Assembly (NCBI RefSeq): GCF_014645515.1
Contig: NZ_BMLW01000003.1
Coordinates: forward strand, 310,001 to 374,000
Direction of reading: 5' to 3'
Length of the DNA: 64,000 nucleotides
DNA from: Oceanobacillus neutriphilus
Lineage (GTDB): Bacteria; Bacillota; Bacilli; Bacillales; Amphibacillaceae
Both the position numbers and the translations under genes were made by a program. The notes beneath the pieces were generated by a model that was given only the letters and a program-made list of their open reading frames with translations, was not told where the DNA came from and made no database searches. This document shows, piece after piece, positions 6,807 through 14,409 of this stretch. The first letter of the stretch is position 1; every line of letters starts with the position of its first letter.

Positions 6807-8019
6807 TTCCCATGCATTCTATAAAAAACGCCTATCTGCGCATGTGAAGAATTTAAGCAGGTATTTAAAGTATATGTTTAACGGGCATATTGCATTTGCT
6901 ATGTTTTTTTTCATAGCTGCAACAGCTTATTACTATCAGCAATGGCTGGAACAAATACCTCCTAATTTCCCGACGGGCATTATTATGGGAGTCGTTTTAG
7001 GACTGCTGATGAGCTATAATCCAATAAGGACACTGCTGCAGGAGCCGGACCTGGTTTTTCTCCTTGCAGCGGAACAGCAAATGGGACCATATTTCCGCAA
7101 TAGTATTATTTATAGCTTCGTCATTCAGACATATCTGATTGTATTAGCATCCGCTGCTTTCAGTCCATTGTATTTTACCAGTTTCGACGACCGGGCAGGG
7201 AGTGTTTTTCTTGTTACAATTCTTTTGTTTCTTCTTTTAAAAGGGATGAATATGCTGATAAACTGGTACATGCTGAAAGTCCGGGATAAAAGCTTAAGAA
7301 CAATTGATTTAACAGTGCGGACACTGCTAAATATTGTCATAGCCTATTTTGTTATTGAGGGGCAGGCTTTATATGCTGTTATAGCGATTGTGCTGCTTTT
7401 TCTGGTTATCGTATATGATTTTATTGTAGCATCGAAGCAGCCTGGGATTTTTTGGGACTTGTTGATCGAGAAGGATCAGATCCGTTTACAATCCTTTTAC
7501 CGTATTGCTAATTTATTTGCAGATGTTCCGCATTTGAAAAATAAAGTAAAGAGAAGAGAATGGCTGACGAAAATGTTTATCAGCAGAATTCCATTTGAAC
7601 GGTCAGCAACCTATGATTATCTATATCAGATTTCCTTTCTGCGCAGCGGAGATTATTTAGGAATGTACATCCGGCTTGTCGTAATTGGCGGTATTTTTAT
7701 TTGGGTTATTCCTAACATCTGGATTAAAATGATATTTGCTATTCTGTTTATCTATTTAAGTGTCTTCCAAATGATGGCTCTTTATCAGCATCACCGTACA
7801 CAAATGTGGCTGGATCTTTATCCAGTTAACCCGGGTTTGAAGCAGATAGCTGTTATCCGGATTATTCGGAAGCTCGGCTATGTACAGGCATTTGCTTTTA
7901 CCTTTTTATTTATCTTCCAGCTTGAGTGGCTGGGGAGCGTGATCATATTACTTGGCGGTCTTACCTTTGTTTGGGCATATATTAAGCTCTATGTAAAACC
8001 TAAATTAGATAAAGTATAA
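6799..8019 (+). CDS. ecsB: ABC transporter membrane protein EcsB
   Basis: A polytopic membrane protein of about 406 residues with paired hydrophobic segments near residues 33-75, 95-170 and 180-205, and more at the C-terminus (IRLVVIGGIFIWVIPNIW, FTFLFIFQLEWLGSVIILLGG). Length and position after ecsA identify it as EcsB, the membrane subunit. An in-frame ATG at 6793 touches the ribosome site; the ATG at 6799 is 6 bases after AAGGAAG and is preferred. There is no ecsC-like gene: a terminator follows the stop at once. Confidence 0.92.
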   Translation: MFDSHAFYKKRLSAHVKNLSRYLKYMFNGHIAFAMFFFIAATAYYYQQWLEQIPPNFPTGIIMGVVLGLLMSYNPIRTLLQEPDLVFLLAAEQQMGPYFRNSIIYSFVIQTYLIVLASAAFSPLYFTSFDDRAGSVFLVTILLFLLLKGMNMLINWYMLKVRDKSLRTIDLTVRTLLNIVIAYFVIEGQALYAVIAIVLLFLVIVYDFIVASKQPGIFWDLLIEKDQIRLQSFYRIANLFADVPHLKNKVKRREWLTKMFISRIPFERSATYDYLYQISFLRSGDYLGMYIRLVVIGGIFIWVIPNIWIKMIFAILFIYLSVFQMMALYQHHRTQMWLDLYPVNPGLKQIAVIRIIRKLGYVQAFAFTFLFIFQLEWLGSVIILLGGLTFVWAYIKLYVKPKLDKV

Positions 8020-8066
8020 AAAACAAGCTGACGGCTATATCACATGGCCGTCAGCTTGTTTTTTAT
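8019..8066. terminator. Bidirectional terminator between ecsB and the amidohydrolase
   Basis: Stem AAACAAGCTGACGGC / GCCGTCAGCTTGTTT with A and T runs on both sides separates convergent genes whose ends are 43 bp apart. Confidence 0.93.
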
Positions 8067-9238
8067 TTTGCTTCTTCCTGATAGGATAAATAAATATTGG
8101 CGAACGCTTTTGCAGCGATAACCATTGATCTTTCATCAATATCAAATTTAGGATGGTGGTGAGGGTAATCATTTCCTTCCAGATTTGCACCGGTCAGGAA
8201 GAAAGAGCCGGGTTTTTCTAATAAATAATAAGAAAAATCTTCTCCTACCATTAATGGCTCTGTAATAGCAGTAAGATTTACTCCGTCAATTTCCTTTGTT
8301 GTCTGCAGGACAAGATCTGTTTGTTCCGGATGATTAATAACCGGCGGATAACCTTTAACATAGTTAAATTCATAGGAAGCGCCAAAAGAATCACAAATTC
8401 CTTTTAGAATTTGTTCCATTTCCCCAATGATCTTCTCCTGTACAGCAGTATCGAAGTGTCTGACTGTTCCAACCAGTTTCGATTGGTCTGCAATCACATT
8501 AAAAGCATTTCCTGCTTCAAAAATACCAATAGAGATAACAGCAGATGCCAGGGGGCTTAATCGTCTGCTGACAATCTGCTGGAATTGTGACACCACTTCA
8601 GCGCCAATTACAATGGCATCTTTTGTATCCTGTGGAATAGCCCCGTGTCCGCCTTTCCCTTGAATAGTAATTTCAAAACGGTCTGCACCGGCCATGATTG
8701 CCTTATGCGAGGAGTAGATAGTACCGAGCGGGAGAGGAGCCCATAAATGTGTGCCGAATACAGCATCCACATCTTTTAAGGCGCCTGCTTCAACAATCGG
8801 TTTCGCTCCGCCTGGGGCATACTCCTCTGCATGCTGATGAATAAAAACAATGGTTCCTTCCAAATCATTCTGAAACTGCTGCATAACCTTTGCAAAGGTA
8901 AGCAGGATAGCTGTGTGTCCATCATGGCCGCAAGCGTGCATGACACCTGGAACCTGTGATTTGTAAGGGACATCCTTTTCATCCTGTATAGGTAAAGCAT
9001 CAAAGTCGGCACGGAAAGCAACCGTTTTTCCCGGTTTCGCTCCCTTGAGTGTTGCAATGACACCATTTCCACCAACATTTTTTTCATAGGGAATACCTAG
9101 TTTTTCATAATAATCCGCAATGTATTTAGCTGTTTCCGTTTCTTGAAATGACAATTCCGGATGCTGATGCAAATATCTGCGAATGTCAACCATTTCTTCA
9201 TATGTGTTATCAATTAGCGAATGAATAGCTGATAACAT
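8063..9238 (-). CDS. yhaA: M20 family amidohydrolase (YhaA-like)
   Basis: The 391-residue protein matches the M20/HipO class: HPELSFQETET (residues 26-36), the FRADFDALPIQ and ACGHDGH metal-ligand motifs, HQHAEEYAPGGA with the catalytic Glu, and a dimerisation insert. These cytoplasmic enzymes hydrolyse N-acyl or amide bonds of amino acids; the substrate cannot be read here. It lies convergent to ecsB, close to the yhaA position in B. subtilis. The ATG at 9238 follows an AGAGGTG-type site. Confidence 0.9.
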   Translation of the reverse strand: MLSAIHSLIDNTYEEMVDIRRYLHQHPELSFQETETAKYIADYYEKLGIPYEKNVGGNGVIATLKGAKPGKTVAFRADFDALPIQDEKDVPYKSQVPGVMHACGHDGHTAILLTFAKVMQQFQNDLEGTIVFIHQHAEEYAPGGAKPIVEAGALKDVDAVFGTHLWAPLPLGTIYSSHKAIMAGADRFEITIQGKGGHGAIPQDTKDAIVIGAEVVSQFQQIVSRRLSPLASAVISIGIFEAGNAFNVIADQSKLVGTVRHFDTAVQEKIIGEMEQILKGICDSFGASYEFNYVKGYPPVINHPEQTDLVLQTTKEIDGVNLTAITEPLMVGEDFSYYLLEKPGSFFLTGANLEGNDYPHHHPKFDIDERSMVIAAKAFANIYLSYQEEAK

Positions 9239-9471
9239 TTAATCACCTCTTAACTATTGTAGTACGTCTGAGAATTGTGTGAAATCTCATTTTATTGCCA
9301 ATCTATTTTATTATATCACTAATTAATGATGCTGTAGAATAATATATTTCGTGTGTAGAAATATATTATTCATATAAGAAAATATAAAATTTTACTTCCG
9401 TAAGTGTATTTCCCGTTGTTATTTTCAGCAAACCTGTTTAGCATAAAGGAGAGAACAGAAGGAGAGATAGC

Positions 9472-10122
9472 ATGAAGAATAAATTTGCAGCTATTTTATT
9501 CAGCATATGGACAGCTGGATTTTTATTAAGTATTGGCTGGGTAATACAAATAAAAATGGAAATGCTTCCTTATACCGATCAATGGACAAGGTCGATAGTC
9601 ACCCTTGTTCATGGAACAGGTACATATGACTTTTTCCGGATGGTTACGGAGCTTGGATCTTCACACGTGCTTATACCAATAGCTATTGCAGCCGCCATAG
9701 GAATTATGTTTTTATATAAGCATTGGTACCCGGGATTATTGCTTTTAGGAGGCTCTTTATTTGCGCACCTGCTGAATTCATTTATAAAACAGCTGGTTTC
9801 CAGAGAAAGACCAAGTATTTCTGTTGCACTAAATGCTGAAGGGTTCAGTTTTCCATCCGGTCACAGTACGATTTCAATGGTCTGTTACGGGCTGATTGCG
9901 TATTTACTTTGTAAAAAAATCCGTTCACAAAAAATAGCCCTTATTGTACAGATTGGGCTGGGTACACTTGTATTTTTGATAGGAATCAGCCGCTTTTTTA
10001 TCAATGTGCATTATTTAACGGATATTATAGCTGGGTTTACGCTTGGTTTTGCATTGCTTTATTTGTATATATGTATCGGCAGAACGATCTCAGACTTAAG
10101 GCGGAGAAGGAAACATTCTTAA
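9472..10122 (+). CDS. PAP2 family membrane phosphatase
   Basis: Five or six transmembrane segments carry the three PAP2 phosphatase motifs: KQLVSRERP (about residues 105-113), FPSGHS (126-131) and SRFFINVHYLTD (174-185). Bacterial enzymes of this kind remove phosphate from phosphatidylglycerol phosphate or undecaprenyl pyrophosphate. Position just before a LiaF/S/R module suggests a role in lipid-carrier recycling or bacitracin-type stress, but that is inference from context. GGAGAG precedes the ATG. The gene is not part of the matching B. subtilis region. Confidence 0.9.
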   Translation: MKNKFAAILFSIWTAGFLLSIGWVIQIKMEMLPYTDQWTRSIVTLVHGTGTYDFFRMVTELGSSHVLIPIAIAAAIGIMFLYKHWYPGLLLLGGSLFAHLLNSFIKQLVSRERPSISVALNAEGFSFPSGHSTISMVCYGLIAYLLCKKIRSQKIALIVQIGLGTLVFLIGISRFFINVHYLTDIIAGFTLGFALLYLYICIGRTISDLRRRRKHS

Positions 10123-10179
10123 GCTGGTTCTCTCTAATCAGCTTTCTAAAGTAAAATAGAATCATAGAGAAAGGAGTTG

Positions 10180-10968
10180 ATGAAACGCATGAAAAGAATT
10201 TTTTCCTATTTTATTGCGATTTGCCTTATTTGGATTGGAGTCATGTTAATTGTAAATAGTTTAAACATAGATGGTTTTGAATTAAGCTTCGGCTGGGGTT
10301 ATATTTACCCGCTGTTTTTTGTTGTGACAGGAATTGTACTTCTGAGGACAGCTATTATCAAAAGACGTGGAGCCTGGATGAGCGGGATTTTCCTGCTGGT
10401 CTTTGGGGGACTTTTATTAGCGGACAGGTTTGGATTGGTTGAATTTACATTTTGGAGTGTGTTTAAGCTTTGGCCGATGATTTTAATTTTTATAGGACTC
10501 AGTTTATTTCGCGGATTCCATTTTTTAGTATTGTACAGCAACAGTTCTAACAAACATAAAAAAGCAAAAAAAGATCGTAAGAAAACTTCTGCATATTCTA
10601 AAAATAAAGATAGGCCATTTACAATAGGTGATATGGAGAAAAAGGGGAATTGGAATCTGGAGCCGATGAATATAAATACGATGGTAGGCACTTATTATCT
10701 GGATTTAACAGATGCCTATATTCCTGATGAAGAAACGGAAATAAATATCCGCTCATTAGCAGGTGATGTCACTATTATTATTCCGGAAGAAGTGGAATTT
10801 CAGGCCAGTGCAACAGCAAAAGCCGGAGATATAAACATTTCAGGTGAAGAATCTGCCGGGATTAATACAGAATTATTTTATGAAACGGATCAGTTTGAAA
10901 GTGCTACCAAAAAATTATATATCGACATACGTTTAAAGGCGGGCTCTATTCGTATTGATCGGGTATAA
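10180..10968 (+). CDS. liaF: LiaF-like membrane regulator
   Basis: About 260 residues: four hydrophobic segments in the first 125 residues (ISYF-type helix, GWGYIYPLFFVVTGIVLL, GIFLLVFGGLLLADRFG, LWPMILIFIGLSLF), a lysine-rich linker (KHKKAKKDRKK) and a C-terminal beta-rich domain (SLAGDVTIIIPEEVEFQASATAKAG) typical of LiaF. LiaF holds the LiaS kinase inactive until the envelope is stressed. It precedes the kinase by 11 bp. AAAGGAG is too close to the ATG at 10180 and rather far from that at 10189, so either may be used. Confidence 0.88.
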   Translation: MKRMKRIFSYFIAICLIWIGVMLIVNSLNIDGFELSFGWGYIYPLFFVVTGIVLLRTAIIKRRGAWMSGIFLLVFGGLLLADRFGLVEFTFWSVFKLWPMILIFIGLSLFRGFHFLVLYSNSSNKHKKAKKDRKKTSAYSKNKDRPFTIGDMEKKGNWNLEPMNINTMVGTYYLDLTDAYIPDEETEINIRSLAGDVTIIIPEEVEFQASATAKAGDINISGEESAGINTELFYETDQFESATKKLYIDIRLKAGSIRIDRV

Positions 10969-10979
10969 GGGGTGATAAA

Positions 10980-12038
10980 ATGAAACAACGATGGAGAAGT
11001 GTCCGGTTCAGTTTTATCAGATTACATCTATATAATTTATTTTTAACGACCTGTATCCTGCTGGCAATTATTCTATCCTTATTTGTTATCTGGGACCCGG
11101 AATGGTTAACAGCACAAAGCATATTTTTATTTATCGGTCTGTATCTGATTATCGGTTTTATTTTGTCCTTACAATCGGGATTTACTCAAATCGGGAACTT
11201 ACTAAAAATGCGTTTAGATGCCATCTCGATTCAAATCAAACAATTTGCCAACGGGAATTACAATTCCAAAATTTCGAAAATTCATGAAGATGTAGATGAA
11301 ACAGATCGAATTATTGATGAACTCAATGATCTAGGGGATAAATTACAGCGTCAGGTTCAGTCATTACAGCGTATGGCTGATGAAAAAGCAGATTATGCGA
11401 AATCAGCACATAAAGCTGCAGTCATTGAGGAAAGGCAGCGGATTGCCAGAGACCTTCACGACGCTGTCAGCCAGGAGCTTTTCGGGTTGGCAATGTTATC
11501 AGAAACAGCATTAAAGCTATTTGATAAAAATCCTGCCACAGCAAAAGAGCAGATGCAGGAGGCTGTACATTCAGCGCATCAGGCTCAGGCGGAAATGCGT
11601 GCATTATTACTTCATTTACGGCCAGTTTATCTGACAAGCGGGGAGACATTAGAAGAAGGAGTTCAGAAACTGATAGACGCTTTGGAACAGAAAAGTAATC
11701 TGACATTTCAAGTCGATATTGATGAAATGCCGGATTTAAAAGAAGTAGTTGAGGAACATCTTTTTCGGATTATTCAGGAATCATTATCAAATATATTGCG
11801 GCATGCTAATGCAAATACAGTAAAGGTAGAAATAAAAAGGAAGCAGGAAGAGCTCTATGTCCGTATTGAAGATGATGGAGTAGGATTTGAATCTGAAAAG
11901 CAGCAGGACAATAAAGCATCTTATGGACTGAAAACGATGAAGGAACGCAGCGAGGAGCTGGGAGGAACCTTTGCCATTCGTTCAAAGCAGGGGCAAGGTA
12001 CATATATTCATATTCGAATTCCTAATCAGGGGAGTTAA
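10980..12038 (+). CDS. liaS: Sensor histidine kinase LiaS/VraS
   Basis: The 352-residue protein has two N-terminal membrane helices (about 15-37 and 45-65) with a very short external loop, a HAMP-like linker, a HisKA_3 dimerisation domain with the phosphorylated His in ARDLHDAVSQE and a C-terminal ATPase domain (NILRHANANTVKVEI, DDGVGFESE, GLKTMKERSEELGG). Intramembrane-sensing kinases of this type respond to cell-wall antibiotics. It lies between liaF and liaR in one operon. GGGTGATAAA precedes the ATG. Confidence 0.93.
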   Translation: MKQRWRSVRFSFIRLHLYNLFLTTCILLAIILSLFVIWDPEWLTAQSIFLFIGLYLIIGFILSLQSGFTQIGNLLKMRLDAISIQIKQFANGNYNSKISKIHEDVDETDRIIDELNDLGDKLQRQVQSLQRMADEKADYAKSAHKAAVIEERQRIARDLHDAVSQELFGLAMLSETALKLFDKNPATAKEQMQEAVHSAHQAQAEMRALLLHLRPVYLTSGETLEEGVQKLIDALEQKSNLTFQVDIDEMPDLKEVVEEHLFRIIQESLSNILRHANANTVKVEIKRKQEELYVRIEDDGVGFESEKQQDNKASYGLKTMKERSEELGGTFAIRSKQGQGTYIHIRIPNQGS

Positions 12039-12055
12039 AAAGGGGAGAATATTTT

Positions 12056-12697
12056 ATGATTCGTATTGTTGTCATTGATGATCATGATATAGTGCGGAAA
12101 GGAATCATCTCTTTTCTGCAGACAGAAGATGATATGGAGGTTATCGGGCAGGCGAACAATGGATTTGATGGTGCTGAGCTTGTATTGAAGGAGCAGCCGG
12201 AAGTGGTTCTGATGGATCTGATAATGGAGAATGGGAATGGGATAGAAGCGACAAAACAAATAATGTCCGCTTATCCTGCATGCAAAGTCATTATTCTTAC
12301 GTCCTATTATGATAATGAACAGGTTATCCCTGCGTTAGAGGCGGGAGCGTTCAGTTATTTACTAAAAACATCAAATGCACAGGAAATTGCAGATGCAGTA
12401 CGCAAGGCTGCCAAAGATGAAAATGTGATTGAGCCAAAAGTTGCCCAAAAGATGATGAGCCGTTTTCGTTCTGCGGTTAAAAAACCACATGAAGACCTGA
12501 CGGAGCGGGAATTAGAGGTGCTCCTGTGTATTGGAGACGGCATGACAAATCAGGAAATTAGTGAAAAACTTTACATTGGTATAAAAACGGTCAAAACGCA
12601 TGTGAGCAATATTTTAAGTAAGCTGGGTGTTAATGACAGGACGCAGGCTGCTGTTTATGTACATCGAAATCAATTGTTTAAAGCAACTGGGGATTGA
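12056..12697 (+). CDS. liaR: Response regulator LiaR/VraR
   Basis: A 213-residue NarL-type regulator. The receiver domain has DDH near residues 9-10, phospho-acceptor Asp54 in VVLMDLIM and the conserved Lys in SYLLKTS; the LuxR-type helix-turn-helix is LTERELEVLLCIGDGMTNQEISEKL and following. The C-terminal NILSKLGVNDRTQAAVYVHRN is close to LiaR. Its targets are usually liaIH, but no liaIH homologue lies in this window. A terminator follows 35 bp after the stop. Confidence 0.93.
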   Translation: MIRIVVIDDHDIVRKGIISFLQTEDDMEVIGQANNGFDGAELVLKEQPEVVLMDLIMENGNGIEATKQIMSAYPACKVIILTSYYDNEQVIPALEAGAFSYLLKTSNAQEIADAVRKAAKDENVIEPKVAQKMMSRFRSAVKKPHEDLTERELEVLLCIGDGMTNQEISEKLYIGIKTVKTHVSNILSKLGVNDRTQAAVYVHRNQLFKATGD

Positions 12698-12730
12698 TCT
12701 GTTGGAAGGAAGTCTCACTTATTCATTAAA

Positions 12731-12766
12731 AAAGAGGTTATCCAGCGACGGATAACCTCTTTTATG
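12731..12766 (+). terminator. liaFSR terminator
   Basis: AAAGAGGTTATCC / GGATAACCTCTTT stem with a short loop and trailing T run, 33 bp after the liaR stop. Confidence 0.93.
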
Positions 12767-12857
12767 GATAAGTTGGATTATAAAAATGAAGAATCATGAT
12801 TATAGTCTATTGCTGTCTCAGCTTTTCTTCGTTTTTATTAATGCTTCAGGTGATATT

Positions 12858-13355
12858 TTATTCTTCTTTTTCATGCATATGACCAGAAATAACAAATGGA
12901 CGGTCCATAAAGTAGCTCGGTTGTTTTGCTTTTTGGGAATCATGTGCTTTTTTAAATTGATCAGAGTTTTTCCAGTTCTCAAAATCGGCAAAGGATTTCC
13001 ATTGTGTCAAAACAACGTATTTGCTTGTCTTCTCCTGACGTAAAAAACGCCACGCCTGGAACCCATCCGTTTTTTCAATGCCGCTGTCACTTTGCTTCAT
13101 GCGATATTCAAAGGTGGAGCTGCTGTCCTCTGAAACTGGAAGATGGTTCATTACTACATATCCTTCTTTGGATAATTTTCCGACAGCTTTTAATACTTCA
13201 AAGGCTTGACCGGATGAAAAAATATTTTTGGAGCTATTTTCATAATAAGCAATACCGCCATCATTGCTGGAGATAAAGTAAAAATCAATATCTGTATTTT
13301 TTTTCTCCAATGTTTCCAAAAAACGGATGGTTCCTCTTGTCATAAACGCTTTCAT
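12858..13355 (-). CDS. hmoB: Haem-degrading monooxygenase HmoB (YhgC)
   Basis: The 165-residue protein has a variable N-terminal half and a C-terminal antibiotic-monooxygenase-type fold with YVVLTQWKSFADFENWKNSDQFKKAH, close to HmoB of B. subtilis in length and layout. Such enzymes open the haem ring to free iron. A good AGGAGG stands before the ATG at 13355. It sits convergent to liaR and next to pbpF and the haem synthesis genes, as in B. subtilis, so haem making and breaking genes are neighbours. Confidence 0.88.
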   Translation of the reverse strand: MKAFMTRGTIRFLETLEKKNTDIDFYFISSNDGGIAYYENSSKNIFSSGQAFEVLKAVGKLSKEGYVVMNHLPVSEDSSSTFEYRMKQSDSGIEKTDGFQAWRFLRQEKTSKYVVLTQWKSFADFENWKNSDQFKKAHDSQKAKQPSYFMDRPFVISGHMHEKEE

Positions 13356-13411
13356 AAAAATTCCTCCTTGTTTTGACAGTTTATTTTGAACACGTATTTA
13401 TAATTAATTCA

Positions 13412-14268
13412 GCCACTTTCGCACCCTAAAAAATAATTTTCTTATCATAGTGATAAGCGTTGATCGTTCCTTCCATCTATCTCTTGACAAAGCATATACT
13501 CTACCCAGAAAGAAGGTAACGTGTAAGGCGACCGCTACGGCGGCCCGTTTTGCTTTCCTAGGGGCACGCTCTTCAGCTAACCTTGGCAAAAGTGGATCTT
13601 CAGATGGCGCTAATCCCTCAGGAGTCAAAACGGTCCGCCTCCGCTAGCAGGGGATTCTATACTGTTTAATACAACTACAACTGAGTCAATAGAAATTAGA
13701 CCCTTAAAAAACTTCTTTTTCGTGGTGCATATAAAAATTTCCTCTCACGATTACTTTCTATTCATCAAAGCTATTTTTAATATTTTCTATCCAATACTAT
13801 ATCTTAAATTAAATTGCTAAATCAACCATTTGAAACACTAAAAGGATCTTTTCATTGAGCGAAAAGCGATTATTTCATCCAATTCCATCAGACTATGAGT
13901 TTTTTCATTCGCTGTAGAAGCCTAACTGAGCGCAGACCAACCACGAAGACTCCTAAGTGGTTCGCAGGCTAAACCCGTGACTCCTGGGGTTGCGATTACT
14001 CACCCCATCGAAAAGCGTTGTCACAACGCCTGCACTTGCACGTCCTGTGCATCGCAGGGCGAGCTGAAGATCCACTTGAAAAGCGGTTTTCTTTTCAAGT
14101 TAGCTGAAGCCGTCCCCATGGAAAGCGTAGTGGTTGGTCGGAGCGGAGCTATACACAATCTCCATCTCCATAGAAGGATGATTTAACAAAATACAAGCAG
14201 GATAATGTAGAACATGTTCATCCTGAAATAGTAAAGTATAGATGCTTATTCGGTGCGAAAGTTGAGTA
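13412..14268 (-). repeat. Nested-hairpin element, copy 2 (inverted, longer)
   Basis: Read on the minus strand this region repeats the element at 5203-5942 almost end to end, including terminal ACTTTCGCACC-type repeats, module A and module B. Two differences stand out. Module A carries about 105 extra bases (about 13948-14052) between GACTCC and AGGGCGAGCTGAAG, and module B has lost the second arm of its inner hairpin. The whole 1-kb gap between hmoB and pbpF is otherwise free of convincing genes; short frames here follow the repeat. Confidence 0.85.
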
Positions 14269-14409
14269 ATTAAATTGTACACAAATACAAATAATATTGA
14301 AAATAATACATATTTCCTGTCGAATCTTTCTGTAGTTTAAAGATGTCCATTCTTTATCAAAAAGTTAGAATAACGTATAATAGGAACGTATATGCACCGA
14401 GGTGAGTTT

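Noticed and set aside
13404-13647. Overlapping frames of 74 and 65 codons on both strands
   Set aside because: They lie wholly in the inverted copy of the nested-hairpin element; copy 1 does not keep these frames intact.
13977-14282. Frames of 69 and 60 codons
   Set aside because: Same repeat element; the frames depend on the insert found only in copy 2.
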